Shown one piece after another: positions 34,472-44,224 of a stretch of DNA of 64,000 nucleotides. Source of the stretch: Diphasiastrum complanatum (taxonomy: Eukaryota > Streptophyta > Lycopodiopsida > Lycopodiales > Lycopodiaceae); contig CM055107.1 in NCBI GenBank assembly GCA_029204225.1, positions 21,626,000 to 21,689,999 of the forward strand, read 5' to 3'. Both the position numbers and the translations under genes were made by a program. Under the pieces are notes generated by a model, which saw only the letters and a program-made list of their open reading frames with translations, was not told the DNA's origin and did no database searches. Position 1 is the first letter of the stretch. Every line of letters starts with the position of its first letter.

Positions 34472-34954
34472 TCATTTTGATTGATGCTCCTTATTCTCGA
34501 TTAATATCTCTTGGATCATAACAATAAGTTTGAACTTATCTAAAGTTCCAAGCAAAACACTTTCCAATGACATAAAATAAATCCAGGTTACTTTCATGAA
34601 AGTGACATCTATCTTTGCATCTTGAACCAAACAATGTACTTCCAAATGAAAATTTTCAAAATATTTGACATGTGTTGTGATGGACTCTTGAAGACAAATC
34701 TTGCAAGTCCTTGTGAGACTCCAAGCCTCATTCATCTTTCCATAAAGGAAACACCTTTCCTTGGACTTGTCCTTCTTGTATTTGCATTTTGAACTTGAAG
34801 TTCCATCCTTCACCTCGGCCTCCTTGCTTTGGTTCTCCTTGGATGGATTGGTCTTCTTTTTGTAGCATCTTGAGAAAATATATCCTCCCTTGCCACAAAG
34901 GTTGCACTTAGAATCCTTTCTTTCCTTCAATAGGATGCCACCTATTGATTCCAT
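34472..34954 (-). CDS. NA-1a ORF, N-terminal part (shortened gag with altered zinc knuckle)
   Basis: The ATG at 34954 starts with the gag-like opening MESIGGILLKE, then jumps directly to a knuckle-like CNLCGKGGYIFSRC in which the usual His is Tyr. The whole gag core is therefore missing. A lysine-rich stretch, a second cysteine cluster (CKICLQES) and a segment ending SLESVLLGTLDKFKLIV follow. That last segment resembles the SLEN..KLIL segment of the second domain repeat in NA-1b. The frame ends at a stop 90 bp before the next ORF begins. Confidence 0.55.
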   Translation of the reverse strand: MESIGGILLKERKDSKCNLCGKGGYIFSRCYKKKTNPSKENQSKEAEVKDGTSSSKCKYKKDKSKERCFLYGKMNEAWSLTRTCKICLQESITTHVKYFENFHLEVHCLVQDAKIDVTFMKVTWIYFMSLESVLLGTLDKFKLIVMIQEILIENKEHQSK

Positions 34955-36541
34955 GTGAATAAAATCCTGTGATATGATTCTACAAACCTAAGAATCAATC
35001 TTCACACTAATGACTAGTCACTTGGAAACTTTGCTTTGATCACTAAGACAAAAGCACACAATCTTTGAATCAAATCACAAAAGAAATCAGATCCAATCTC
35101 CTATTGAACTCATAAAATACCAATGACTCTTTCTTTTGAAAGTTGAAATGGATATGAAAAAGATTTGACACCTAGATTTTCCTTTTCACTTGACTAGTTC
35201 TCTCAACACTTGAGATTCTTTGAACAAAAGATGGGTTTTGTTTCAAATACATGAAAATCAAACTTAATCACTTCTTTTGGACTCACTCTTGACCCAAATA
35301 TTCTCACACTTGAGATTTAGAATGAATTTGATTTGATTTGACAACAAACTATACCACCAATTTTTCACAAAGCTTAAAATTTAGACAACTAGAGATTCAC
35401 AAAGATCTCAACCATGCATGAATACTCAAATATGGACTCCTCCTCATTCTAGACATCCAATGGGATCACAAATTGACCCTCACACTCTCACAAAGAAATT
35501 TGAATAGAACTAATTTGAGTTTCATACATACTATGTCAATTTTTGCTCAACAAATTGAATTCAATCACTCCTATTGGATTCCACCAATTACTCTACCTTT
35601 TAAGACTTGGAATGAAATTCAAAATCAAAAGTTGTGATTTTTCTCACTAAGATATTGTGCTTCAAAGAGCTAATGCCACTTAGAAAGATTTGATCACCTA
35701 GGAAGAGACAAATTCTCCACCAACAACAACACATAATGAGCTTCTAGATCTTGCCCTCTACAAAGGAATGAACTCTTAGAAAATTGGATCTCTCTCTACA
35801 CATTTGCCATAGACACCTTAATGACTCTTTTCAAACCTTACAATCACTCAAACAAATTGAGTAGGATTCAACAATGTGACTTGGATCTCAATCTCTTTTC
35901 TAGAACTCTCAATTGAAGCCAATCTATGTCAAATTCTACAAAAGATTTGCATAGATGCTCTATATGCACTAGAAACTCTCAAAGGTTTCACTTGGAGGAC
36001 AAATCCAAAGATGTTTTCTAGCAAATTGATGCTTCTAAACTTGACTCTATCACTCTTGAACAAGTCTAGAGTGATGGTACAATGGATTTCAACCTCTCAC
36101 CTTGCATATCACTCCTTAATCTATGATTTTTAGCAAAATCTCTCTTAACTTCAACATACACTCAAAAAATCAGAGAAGATCAATTAATGCACCTATTTCA
36201 AGCTTCAATTTTATTTTATTTTTGGCTGATCTAATCCAAGAACTAATCAAAGGATTAGATTTACTATAGAAAATGCTTGATTTTGCACCAAAAATCACTC
36301 AAATTGGGTATGTGAGTCAAATTCTACAAATTTTTGAAATTTATCAGTTAAAACCAAAGCTATATGGCCTCACACATGTGAAAAGGGTTCCTACAGCCCA
36401 CAACAAAATCTGGACCAAAAATTTTGAGGATAGCTATCAAATCCAACTCGCTACACAAAATTTGACTAGTTTCCAAAAAACTGCTAATTTTGGCTTTGAT
36501 TTGGATTAACCCTATCAATTTCAACAAAACCTCTTGTAATT
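34955..36541 (-). other. NA-1a 5' leader
   Basis: About 1.6 kb between PBS and first ORF, without credible coding capacity. It is well conserved with 59220-60856 in NA-1b. The minus-strand leader also contains a TTTTCACATGTGTGAGG site (36370-36384). Confidence 0.65.
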
Positions 36542-36554
36542 GGCTCTGATACCA
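36542..36554 (-). promoter_or_regulatory. Primer-binding site of NA-1a
   Basis: TGGTATCAGAGCC on the minus strand, directly next to the LTR. Confidence 0.93.
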
Positions 36555-37387
36555 TGTGAAAAAAGTACAAAAAAGACCAAGAGTGGATCCTAATTTGATC
36601 CTCAAGAGGGATTGGTTGTCAAATTACTTGATCTATCAATCTACTTCAGATTAAGATCAATCTAGATCAATTCTAGACACAAAATCCTAACAAGAACAAT
36701 CATTAATTGAAGGTAAGTGTACTTTCTGGTTTCACACGTGTGAAACACTGTCTGAGTATGAACTCCAACCTGAAAATCAAGTACGCATTGATAGAACCTC
36801 AAAACAATCAAAACAAATGTAGACAAATGGAGAGAATCACTCAAAATTGCTTCCAAAACCAAGATTGGTGTCTCACATTGATTATGGCCAAATGTGGCTC
36901 TATATATACAATAAGTGAGAGCTCGTGGTACTGATCATCTCTTTGATTCCACATGTGTGAAGGTGCTTTGTGATATGATGATTCATCATGCAAAACTGAC
37001 ACTTGGACAAAACCTTCTATTTTGAGCACTTTTGGTCCATTTTCCTTCTATACGGAGATCTACTTGAAAATCTTCTAGAAGTCAAAATTCATCTACTTCA
37101 GCTTATTCCACACATGTGAGCTGTCCTCTACACATGGGATGTGACACCTAACCAAAGGATTTGGCTCATGCAAGCAATAGATTGATGCCATGTGTCATAT
37201 GTCTAGAAAACTAGTTTTTGGCCTTTTTAGCCACTAGACCTTGAATTAAATCATATGTACAACCTATATGATTATGGTACATGACAAGTACACTATTTTA
37301 ACACGTGGGAACAGGCTCCACACATGTGCAATCATCCTATATACATGATTTTTGGCCTGTACCAAGCTTATTTTTGCATTTTTCACA
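36555..37387 (-). repeat. 5' LTR of NA-1a
   Basis: The partner of 32682-33514, with the same length and the palindrome TTTCACACGTGTGAAA at 36730-36745. Confidence 0.93.
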
Positions 37388-37791
37388 TATAGAGTCTTCA
37401 TACTCTCTACTTCTCAAGTTATTGAAAGTAGAGATGTTGTCTTTCATGAAGATCAACACTCATCTTTTGAAGAGGCCGAGATCAAGAAGTCTATGGATGC
37501 ATCACCAATTATTGATTTTGAAGACAACCATGAATGGGGTCAAGATTTGAAGAAGACTCTCCTCGGATTTTCTCACCAAGAAGATCCATGAGAGATAGAT
37601 CTGAGCCTAAGAGGCTCTCATATGCTGACAAAGGCAAACAAGTGGATCTTGATTTCACTAATTATGTTTTTTATGTCTCTCATGAAGAGCCAAAGAATGT
37701 ACAAGAGGCACTCAATACCAAGGAGTGGTATGATGCCATGAAGCAAGAGTATGATGCATTGATCAGCAACAATACTTGGGAGCTTGTGGAT
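37388..37791 (+). pseudogene. Copia-C continuation: integrase end and RT start
   Basis: After the TATAG duplication the Copia-C frame resumes with FILSTSQVIESRDVVFHED. After a frameshift near 37540 come SPRRSMRDRSEPKRLSYADK and the start of RT (EEPKNVQEALNTKEWYDAMK, YDALISNNTWELVD). It stops at 37791, where an L1-family LTR piece begins; the rest of RT, RNase H and the 3' LTR are absent. Confidence 0.88.
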
Positions 37792-37908
37792 TTCCATGTT
37801 GCATCTTGGCCTCACATGTGTGGAATCCACTTATGTACAAAATTTACATTATACTATATGGTTTTTGACAAAGCTAGATGTGTCAATTTTTGGCAATTCT
37901 TCACACTT
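37792..37908 (-). repeat. L1 LTR fragment (first ~117 bp of a minus-strand LTR)
   Basis: This matches the right end of the LTR at 3544-4225 (CACTTATGTACA, TTTTTGGCAATTCTTCACA). On the minus strand TTTGAGGAGAAG precedes TGTGAAGAATT, so this is the start of a 3' LTR behind a polypurine tract. Confidence 0.8.
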
Positions 37909-38465
37909 CTCCTCAAATTTAGCTTGATCTATTTACAACTCTCTTGATAGATGAATGAAAGCTTTTAGAAGTGTCTAAAAAATCTAGCTACAAACAAGGA
38001 ACTTTTGAGACTCCAATAGAGAATGATGTCCATGAATGATCTTTCACCACCTCTTAAAGGATCCCTTACAAGATGTTCCACAAATGTGTCTATATACATG
38101 TAGCACACTTCAAAAAAGTATACATCATGCCAAGCCATGGATTCCAAGGCATTTTGTGCACTTGAAGATACATCATTAAAACTATTGAGTGCATACATAA
38201 TGTTGCCAAAGACAACTTGCCTTGCTTGATCCATATGATTGAGTCTAGATGGCTCCATCTTGATAGTCATGGTTCTTCTTGGAGCCCTCGGGTCTTGAGC
38301 TCGCTCCTCCACTTGACTTGACTCCAAACCATCAATAAATTAAATAAGGTGTTGATCCAAAGGTGCTTGTTCAAGTTTACAAATCTTCCACTCTTGAAAG
38401 ATCACATTTCCACCATTGACAACTTCTTTGATGGAAAACAAGTAGAATTTTCAATCTCTACTTGA
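37909..38465 (-). pseudogene. Shortened Copia pol relic with in-frame internal deletion
   Basis: The minus-strand frame 38327-37965 reads from the integrase/RT linker (PRRTMTIKMEPSRLNHMDQA, NIMYALN, QNALESMAWHD) straight into the RT end (RGGERSFMDIILYWSLKSSL). Copia-B has RGNERSFKDITLY at the corresponding position. The RT palm, including YVDD, is missing, yet the frame stays open across the join. The L1 LTR start lies directly downstream. It looks like another shortened, non-autonomous Copia copy. The left part of the element is missing. Confidence 0.65.
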
Positions 38466-38672
38466 AGAGCAAAACACTACCATTATTCCTATCATTGAAA
38501 TAGGATAATCTTTGGTCCTTAAATTCGAGTGATAATGCTCAAAGCATGTGGACCTAGAGTCGTGTTTCTTCTAGGCCAAATTTGGCACTTACAATATGAA
38601 ACATTCTATACACATAGAAAAAACTTTGCCAAAAGCCTAAAGTCAAGATAGATGATTTTTCATTTTTCAACA
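38466..38672 (-). repeat. 3' LTR start of Copia-D
   Basis: On the minus strand TTTTTAGGAG (polypurine tract) is followed by TGTTGAAAAATG. The outer border is not clear; about 200 bp is assigned. Confidence 0.6.
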
Positions 38673-38687
38673 CTCCTAAAAATTAAT

Positions 38688-39377
38688 CTATGTTGACTTG
38701 AACATGGATCTTGGAATTAATCCAAGATTGGCTCTATGCTTGATGAAGGAATTTTTGCCCAAAGGTTTGGTGAGCAAATCTACAATACATGATGATGTTT
38801 TGATATGCTCCAAGTAGATTTCCCCTCCAATGAGCTTCTCTCTCACAAAGTGATGTGCAACTTCGATGTGTTTGCTCCTTGCATGAAATATTGGATTGTT
38901 CGCAAGGGCTTGTGCTAAAATATTGTCACACATGATCAATGGTAGATCATATTCCTTGATAATCTTTAGCTCCAAAAGCAACCTCTTGATCCAAAACACT
39001 TCTTTTGTTGTAGTAGTAAGTGTTTTATATTCAGCTTCACAAGATGAGAGTGATATGGTATCTTGCTTTTTGGAAAGCCAAGACATTAAATTTCCTCCGT
39101 GGTATATGACATATGCACTTGTAGATTTCCGATCTACTTCATCACTAGCAAAATCCGAGTCAGAATAGCCAACAATAGAAAGATCTTCACTTTTGTATAA
39201 CAAACCATAATCATAGGTTGAAGATATGTACCTAAGTACCCTTTTGGCCATTTTCCAATGATGAATAGTAGGATTTTGCATAGCTTGGCTCAACTTATGA
39301 ACACTAAAACTTACATCAGGCCTAGTTATGGTTAGGACTCCTAAAAAGAGTGATGTCCACGAAGGATTTTTCATCAC
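38688..39377 (-). pseudogene. Copia-D RNase H
   Basis: A 229-codon minus-strand frame is open from LTITRPDVSFSVHKLSQAM to the element's end. It contains the RNase H landmarks GYSDSDFASD, DRKSTSAYVI, ISLSSCEAEYK, EVFWIKRLLLEL, ANNPIFHARSKHIEV and VDLLTKPLGKNSF. Catalytic Asp and Glu positions are kept. The polypurine tract lies a few bases after the stop. It joins the RT at 39487-39946 with a frameshift in between. Confidence 0.9.
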
Positions 39378-39486
39378 CTTTGTTAGGGTCTTTTACAATT
39401 TACTCTTACAATCTAGCATATTAAACTTTTTCAACATTGAAAAAGCATACTTGGATTGACAAACAAAAGCTTTCTCATTATGGAAG

Positions 39487-39946
39487 TCAATCTCTAATCC
39501 GAAGATGTAATGAATTTTTCCAAGATCTCATCTTGAATTCTCTTCCAAGTGCAATGCTGGTTTCTTCAACTATTTTGATACAACTTCCTGTTAGGATAAT
39601 ATCATCAACATAAATTAGAAGAATGACAATATCACTATCATATGAACTTGACATACAAGGAAGGATCATAGTTTCTAAGATTGAATCCTAGTGAGATAAG
39701 GAAAGTGTTAAGGCGAGAATACCATGATCTTGGTGCTTGTTTTAGTCCATAGAGACTTTTGAAGAGCAAACAAACTTTGGTCTTGTCTTGGATGAACCCA
39801 AGGGGCTGTTCCATATAAATTTCTTCTTCTAGATATCCATTTAAAAAAGCATTTGAGATATCTAGTTGAAAAACTTGCCATTTGAAAAAACAAGAAATAG
39901 AAATGATGATTCTAATTGATACTATCTTTGCAACTAGAGCAAAAGT
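39487..39946 (-). pseudogene. Copia-D RT (N-terminal part cut by NA-2)
   Basis: Minus-strand frames give TFALVAKIVSIR, QLDISNAFLNGYLEEEIYM, SLYGLKQAPRSWYSRL and, after a frameshift, LLIYVDDIILTG. The RT is interrupted at 39946 by the LTR of NA-2, exactly within the family motif ETF.P.AK. The upstream RT and the integrase end are not found on the other side of the insertions. Confidence 0.88.
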
Positions 39947-40843
39947 TGTGAAAAATCCAGAAAGTTCACACGTGTGGGGATCCACAAGAAACGTGTGAAT
40001 GATCTTGACCATGCTTGGTGATGGCACACAGAACACCTATAGAGCAATCTTGCAATCTACCAATGGATCTGAGGCTAGAGCACAATCTAGAATGCTATAG
40101 ATCAAAGCAATACTAATTCCTCACAAATAGAGAGAATACATAACCAAAATAATGTATGAAGAAGACACCAATCTCGAGTTAGAGAGAGAATATGAAAACA
40201 AGCAAAATAGCATGAGATCCAATTTTGACAATATGACATTACCAAAGCTTGATTCATCATTAGATATGAATAAAGAATGATATGTTCATATATAGGAGAG
40301 CCAAAATTCGTGGTACTACTTGCATTTAATGCATTCCATACATCTAATCAAGTATAAATTATTACCATATTGACACCTAACAGCTTGCATGCTGAATTTG
40401 CACCTAACTCCTACCTACTTTGCCAAATGTCAATTTCTCAACTGTGAACCTACAAAACTACATGCATGTGTCAAATAGTACTTTCATGTCTTGCATGTAA
40501 CTTCCCTAGATGACTTGGACATGTGTAGAACATGTGTACTGACTTGCATGTTGCATGCATGCACTCTAACTGATTTTGCATGTCATCTACTTTTATGCAT
40601 GTCATCAAATCTAGATCTACCTAACTCAAACTTGCCTAGATCTACAAGGTCATGTGCTCAATTCACATACCTTTGATATATACAATGGAAAAAAGTGAAT
40701 ATGACCACCTAGACACTGTGCATGTCATGTAGCTCGAGTTTGTACATACTAGAAAATGATATTTACAACTTGTAACTACACAAGCAAGATGATTTTCCTC
40801 ATCAATCCCTATAGACAAGTTGGATAGCTTTTTATTCTTCACA
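39947..40843 (-). repeat. 3' LTR of NA-2
   Basis: TGTGAA..TTCACA, 897 bp, inserted in the Copia-D RT. The first 90 bp match the 5' LTR piece at 44123-44212 with few differences. It contains TTCACACGTGTGG near 39965. Confidence 0.85.
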
Positions 40844-41154
40844 CTCCTCCTAAAAAGTTATCAACTTGGCTTGATCATTTGAACTTGAAAATCCTCCAAG
40901 GTTGGTCAAATTGTTGATGAAGAAACTTTTTGTGTGTGGATTCTTTGCTTTGGATTTGAATTGAAGATGATCAAAGAATCCATCATAGCAGCACCTTACC
41001 ATAGCCATGATAAGATCTCTTTGTCAGAAATCTTTTCCAAATGCCTTTGAAAAATATTCCACCAAACTGCCACTATGCCAATGTACCTCCTGCATGTTTG
41101 ATGTCGATCCTGGGATTGCAAATTCCACATGCATGAAGTTGGCTGCACCAGAAT
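40844..41154 (-). other. NA-2 3' noncoding region
   Basis: Between the last ORF and the LTR. The plus-strand ORF at 41007-41240 is antisense to the element and has no recognisable similarity. Confidence 0.5.
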
Positions 41155-41496
41155 CTAAAAAATCCGAGGCCTCCAAGCCCCATAATGACCACAAAGATCA
41201 TATAGATCAAGATTGTACCTTGAGCAATATTCAAGATTAGGCATACTAGCTTCACTAGTCCAAACACTATGAACTCTATCCAAAATGGATCTAATCTTGA
41301 AACCATACTCAAACTTGATCAAATTGAGGCTAAATACTTTCTTAAGGATGTAAGTGTCCTCATTGGATGTTTCACTTAATTTCAAAAGAAATTCACAAAC
41401 TGCCTCAAAACATGAAAAAACTCCTTTTTTCAAACTATGAGTACTAAGCTCATACTTGCTCTTATTCAATTTAAGAGCATACAAATGATGATACAA
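41155..41496 (-). CDS. NA-2 SEAS-type domain ORF
   Basis: A 113-codon frame of unknown function. It contains YHHLYALKLNKSKYELSTHS, EAVCEFLLKLSETSNEDTY, VFSL and later VWTSEASMPNL..CGHYGAWRPRIF. NA-1b has the matching series FHQMYALESCKSKSDLFTHS, EANCKLFIRVSESSSEDTYL and CGHSCCDHYETWRSRI, so the two are clearly related. It lies immediately 3' of the integrase-derived ORF, and a stop or frameshift separates them. It could have been one polyprotein. Confidence 0.55.
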   Translation of the reverse strand: MYHHLYALKLNKSKYELSTHSLKKGVFSCFEAVCEFLLKLSETSNEDTYILKKVFSLNLIKFEYGFKIRSILDRVHSVWTSEASMPNLEYCSRYNLDLYDLCGHYGAWRPRIF

Positions 41497-41507
41497 TATC
41501 TTGCTTT

Positions 41508-42497
41508 CTAGATGTTTGGAAACATAATCAAGTCACCAATGACAAGAATTAATTCCAAACTAAAGACTTCATTCAAAACTAGAACAGTCTTACTTGATCT
41601 TTGAGATAAGCAAATCTCAACTAAGCAAGGTACATCATCAAACAAAGAAAGAGAATTATAGGTGAGTAGAATAGAATGAATACCACCTTCACTTATCCTT
41701 TCTTTTCCATGAAATAAGATCAACAAGGACTCGGCCTTGTACAATAAAGAAGATCTTCTTGGACATGCATGTTGAGGATACTCCTCCTCAAACCTCGACC
41801 CCATCACAACTTGATTACTCACCATAGCAATGACTTGTGATGCACTTAGAGACACTGTGCTCTCGGCCACTTCCAAGATAGAAAATAGATCTTCAAAATC
41901 AAGTAAATCTCCATGCTCAAACACCTTCGAGATAGAGAGTGTAAAGGCTATGTAGCCTTCCTTGGTGGATAAGCATCCAACCATGATCCATAGACTAGGA
42001 TCTCCATCCTTCTTTCCTTCCAAGAAACCACATGCAAAGCAATAATCTTCAAGAACACTAAGGTACACATCCTTAGGCTTATAACTGAACAAGACTCCAT
42101 ATAGTGCACTCCTTCCATTAGCTCCATAACTCCATAAAGTTTTGCATGATGGAACATACACATGCACCATAAAACTTGAAGAGACAAGACTTAGCCAAAT
42201 GTAACTTATGGAACCATCAATAGTACATGCAAAGCAAGAAACACCTTTCTTGCTTACTGATAAAGAAAGATGAACATCTGAATGTTCCAACTCCATAGGA
42301 TGTTTTGTCTTGGTAGAAGACATCAAACATGGATCCATATGTGATTTTTCCATAGAATAAGCCACTCTTGGCTTGATCTCCTTGACTATAATAGGCATAG
42401 ATCTGCAATTGTAAACATGCAACCTCCTATGCCATAGCTCCTCCTTGGAAATATAAGTCATCAATGCAACATCACATGCACTTGAATTTTCATGCAC
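41508..42497 (-). CDS. NA-2 integrase-derived ORF, catalytic sites altered
   Basis: A 329-codon stop-free frame that lines up in order with the Copia-C integrase. It has EELWHRRLHVYNCRSM (LWHRRLGHPNYKSM in Copia-C), MELEHSDVHLSLS (first Asp kept) and GVSCFACTIDGSISYIW (usually TFIDDFTRFTW). The LRSDGGGEY and NGVAERKN segments are missing through in-frame deletions. VFLSVLEDYCFACGFLEGKK-like and IMVGCLSTKEGY follow, then MGSRFEEE..PRRSSLL. The end resembles the W.KAILVE..SLEN part of the NA-1b protein. It cannot be a working integrase, yet it has no stop over 990 bp. Confidence 0.6.
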   Translation of the reverse strand: MHENSSACDVALMTYISKEELWHRRLHVYNCRSMPIIVKEIKPRVAYSMEKSHMDPCLMSSTKTKHPMELEHSDVHLSLSVSKKGVSCFACTIDGSISYIWLSLVSSSFMVHVYVPSCKTLWSYGANGRSALYGVLFSYKPKDVYLSVLEDYCFACGFLEGKKDGDPSLWIMVGCLSTKEGYIAFTLSISKVFEHGDLLDFEDLFSILEVAESTVSLSASQVIAMVSNQVVMGSRFEEEYPQHACPRRSSLLYKAESLLILFHGKERISEGGIHSILLTYNSLSLFDDVPCLVEICLSQRSSKTVLVLNEVFSLELILVIGDLIMFPNI

Positions 42498-42548
42498 ATC
42501 TAGCTTGAAAATACCTCCATATCTAGATCCACATGCAAGGATCTTATC

Positions 42549-43341
42549 TTATTTCTTTATGAGAAAACTATTGATACTGAAATCCACTTCATAACCATCA
42601 TCTAGCAACTTTCCTACACTAATCACACTCTTTGTGAGATTAGGAGCATAAAGTACATTGGAAAGTGTAAAGTTCATAGAAGATGCAAGTTTCAAGGAAC
42701 AACTTCCAACTTCTTCAATTACACATGCATCACCAACAGCTGTGTATATTGATTTCTTAGGATCTAGAACAGATTCAGTAGAAACAAAAGAATCTTTGGA
42801 GCAACTCATATGAGTTATGGCTCCACTATCAATATACCAAGATACATCATTAAAGGATAAAGAGGAGAAACTAGACATCATGAGAGATGCCTCCCCACAA
42901 CTTGCATGTGAGTCTTCTATGATAACATTGGCTTGATCTTCTTGAGTCTTCTTCTTGAAGTTAGAAGAATGAGTTGAATCATCTTCTACTCCACCTTGGT
43001 CTTTGTTCTTTGCTTTGTCCTTGGTGAAGGCTTGAGAAAAATTGTTCTTGCTCCTGCCTCTTGACTTGAGCTTTGCTTCATCCTTGGCTGAGGTGCATGA
43101 ACTTATTTCTCTCAACATCACAGCAGACATGTTCAATTTGATGATATGAAGAGCAATTCTTGATCTCTTCTTGAATCTCTAAGCCATCATCATAAGCTTC
43201 AGGTTCAACTTCAATTCCTATTACAATGTCCATTACTCCATAAAGAATCAACAAGGATTCTATGCTATCCTTCCAAACTGAATAATTGAAGGTATCTAGT
43301 CTTTCACTAGCTTCAAAGAGACAATCTCCCTTAGATGCCAT
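42549..43341 (-). pseudogene. NA-2 shortened gag and protease
   Basis: The ATG at 43341 (MASKGDCLFEASERLDTFNY) opens a Copia gag. After about 65 codons the frame shifts near 43135 to LNMSAVMLREISSCTSAK, then skips the rest of the UBN2 region. A lysine-rich linker (GRSKNNFSQAFTKDKAKNKD) continues without a CCHC knuckle. The protease region is well kept: SWYIDSGAITHMSCSKDSF and LTKSVISVGKLLDDG. The frame ends near 42549, close to the start of the integrase-derived ORF. Confidence 0.75.
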
Positions 43342-44109
43342 GAATGTGAAGACTCTTGTAATTGGACAACAAAATGGAATTGAATGTGTTGCTTCTCTTT
43401 CACTATAGAAACCAAAATAATTGGGTGTACTACCAAATCCTATGTAAAATCTTGCAACAGAATATGTGAGACCTATCTCACAACAAAGAATCAATCAACT
43501 TGAATTTGGATCTAGCCTCTATCTACAGATGAAGCACTTACAATTCTGATGTCAAACTTTCCCACAAGTTTCAAATGAATGAAACACACTCAAGAAACAC
43601 ACATACAACTCAAAACACAACACATTGTGTGAAATGATGTGTCTATGACAACAAAAATTTGTCTTATCCAATTCTATCTCAGATTGAGTACTAAAATTGT
43701 GAATGATGAATCATGCATGCAATATATTCAAATCAAAAAGTGTCCACTCGGGTTTTGGGTCTCTCCCTACCCTCTTTAATAGCTTATAACTCTGACTAGG
43801 AGCATCAGAATGAAATGAAACTATTGCAATGGAAAGAGGACTCTTCTAGCTTTCCAATAAGCTATAATGTCAATATACTTGGATCTAACATAGAGGAGAT
43901 AGAGTCAAATGATGTATTTTGGTTTTCACACATGTGAAAACTCATAATCCTGTACATCCTCTGTTCTGGACTAAAAATATTAGTTCTAACCTCATTCACC
44001 AAAAAACTGTTCAAGAAAAGATAGCAAAACACTGCTAAACAGCTTTCTAGCTTGAATTGATAGAAAAAGCTTCATACACATGATGTTAGTAGCATTCAAA
44101 GTATGGTAT
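43342..44109 (-). other. NA-2 leader
   Basis: Noncoding AT-rich sequence between PBS and gag. It includes TTTTCACACATGTGAAAA at 43923-43940. Confidence 0.6.
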
Positions 44110-44122
44110 GGTTCTGATACCA
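44110..44122 (-). promoter_or_regulatory. Primer-binding site of NA-2
   Basis: TGGTATCAGAACC on the minus strand, one base off the common initiator-Met PBS, next to TGTGAA. Confidence 0.85.
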
Positions 44123-44212
44123 TGTGAAAAATCCAACAAGTTCACACGTGTGGGGATCCACAAGAAATGTGTGAATGATCTTGACCATGCGTTCTGATGG
44201 CACACAGAACAC
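44123..44212 (-). repeat. 5' LTR fragment of NA-2
   Basis: This matches 39947-40036; beyond CACAGAACAC the similarity stops where Gypsy-A sequence begins. Confidence 0.85.
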
Positions 44213-44224
44213 TTGCAACCAGTT

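Larger units (their letters stand above)
32682..37387 (-). mobile_element. NA-1a: complete 4.7-kb non-autonomous Copia-type element
   Basis: The element has two 833-bp LTRs (32682-33514 and 36555-37387), an initiator-Met PBS on the minus strand at 36542-36554 and a 5-bp target duplication TATAG (32677-32681 and 37388-37392) in the Copia-C integrase. The internal 3027 bp contain no protease, integrase, RT or RNase H that I can recognise. They hold two minus-strand ORFs with counterparts in NA-1b. I count roughly 25-30 mismatches between the LTRs (about 3%), so the insertion is fairly recent but clearly older than NA-3. Confidence 0.93.
39947..44212 (-). mobile_element. NA-2: non-autonomous Copia-type element with shrunken gag-pol
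   Basis: The 3' LTR is 39947-40843 (897 bp). The 5' LTR starts at 44123 after a PBS and is cut at about 44212, so the second target-site copy is lost; the left flank is AAAGT. In minus order it encodes a shortened gag without a knuckle, a protease with an intact DSGA, an integrase-derived segment with altered catalytic sites, and a SEAS-type domain. RT and RNase H are absent. Confidence 0.85.
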
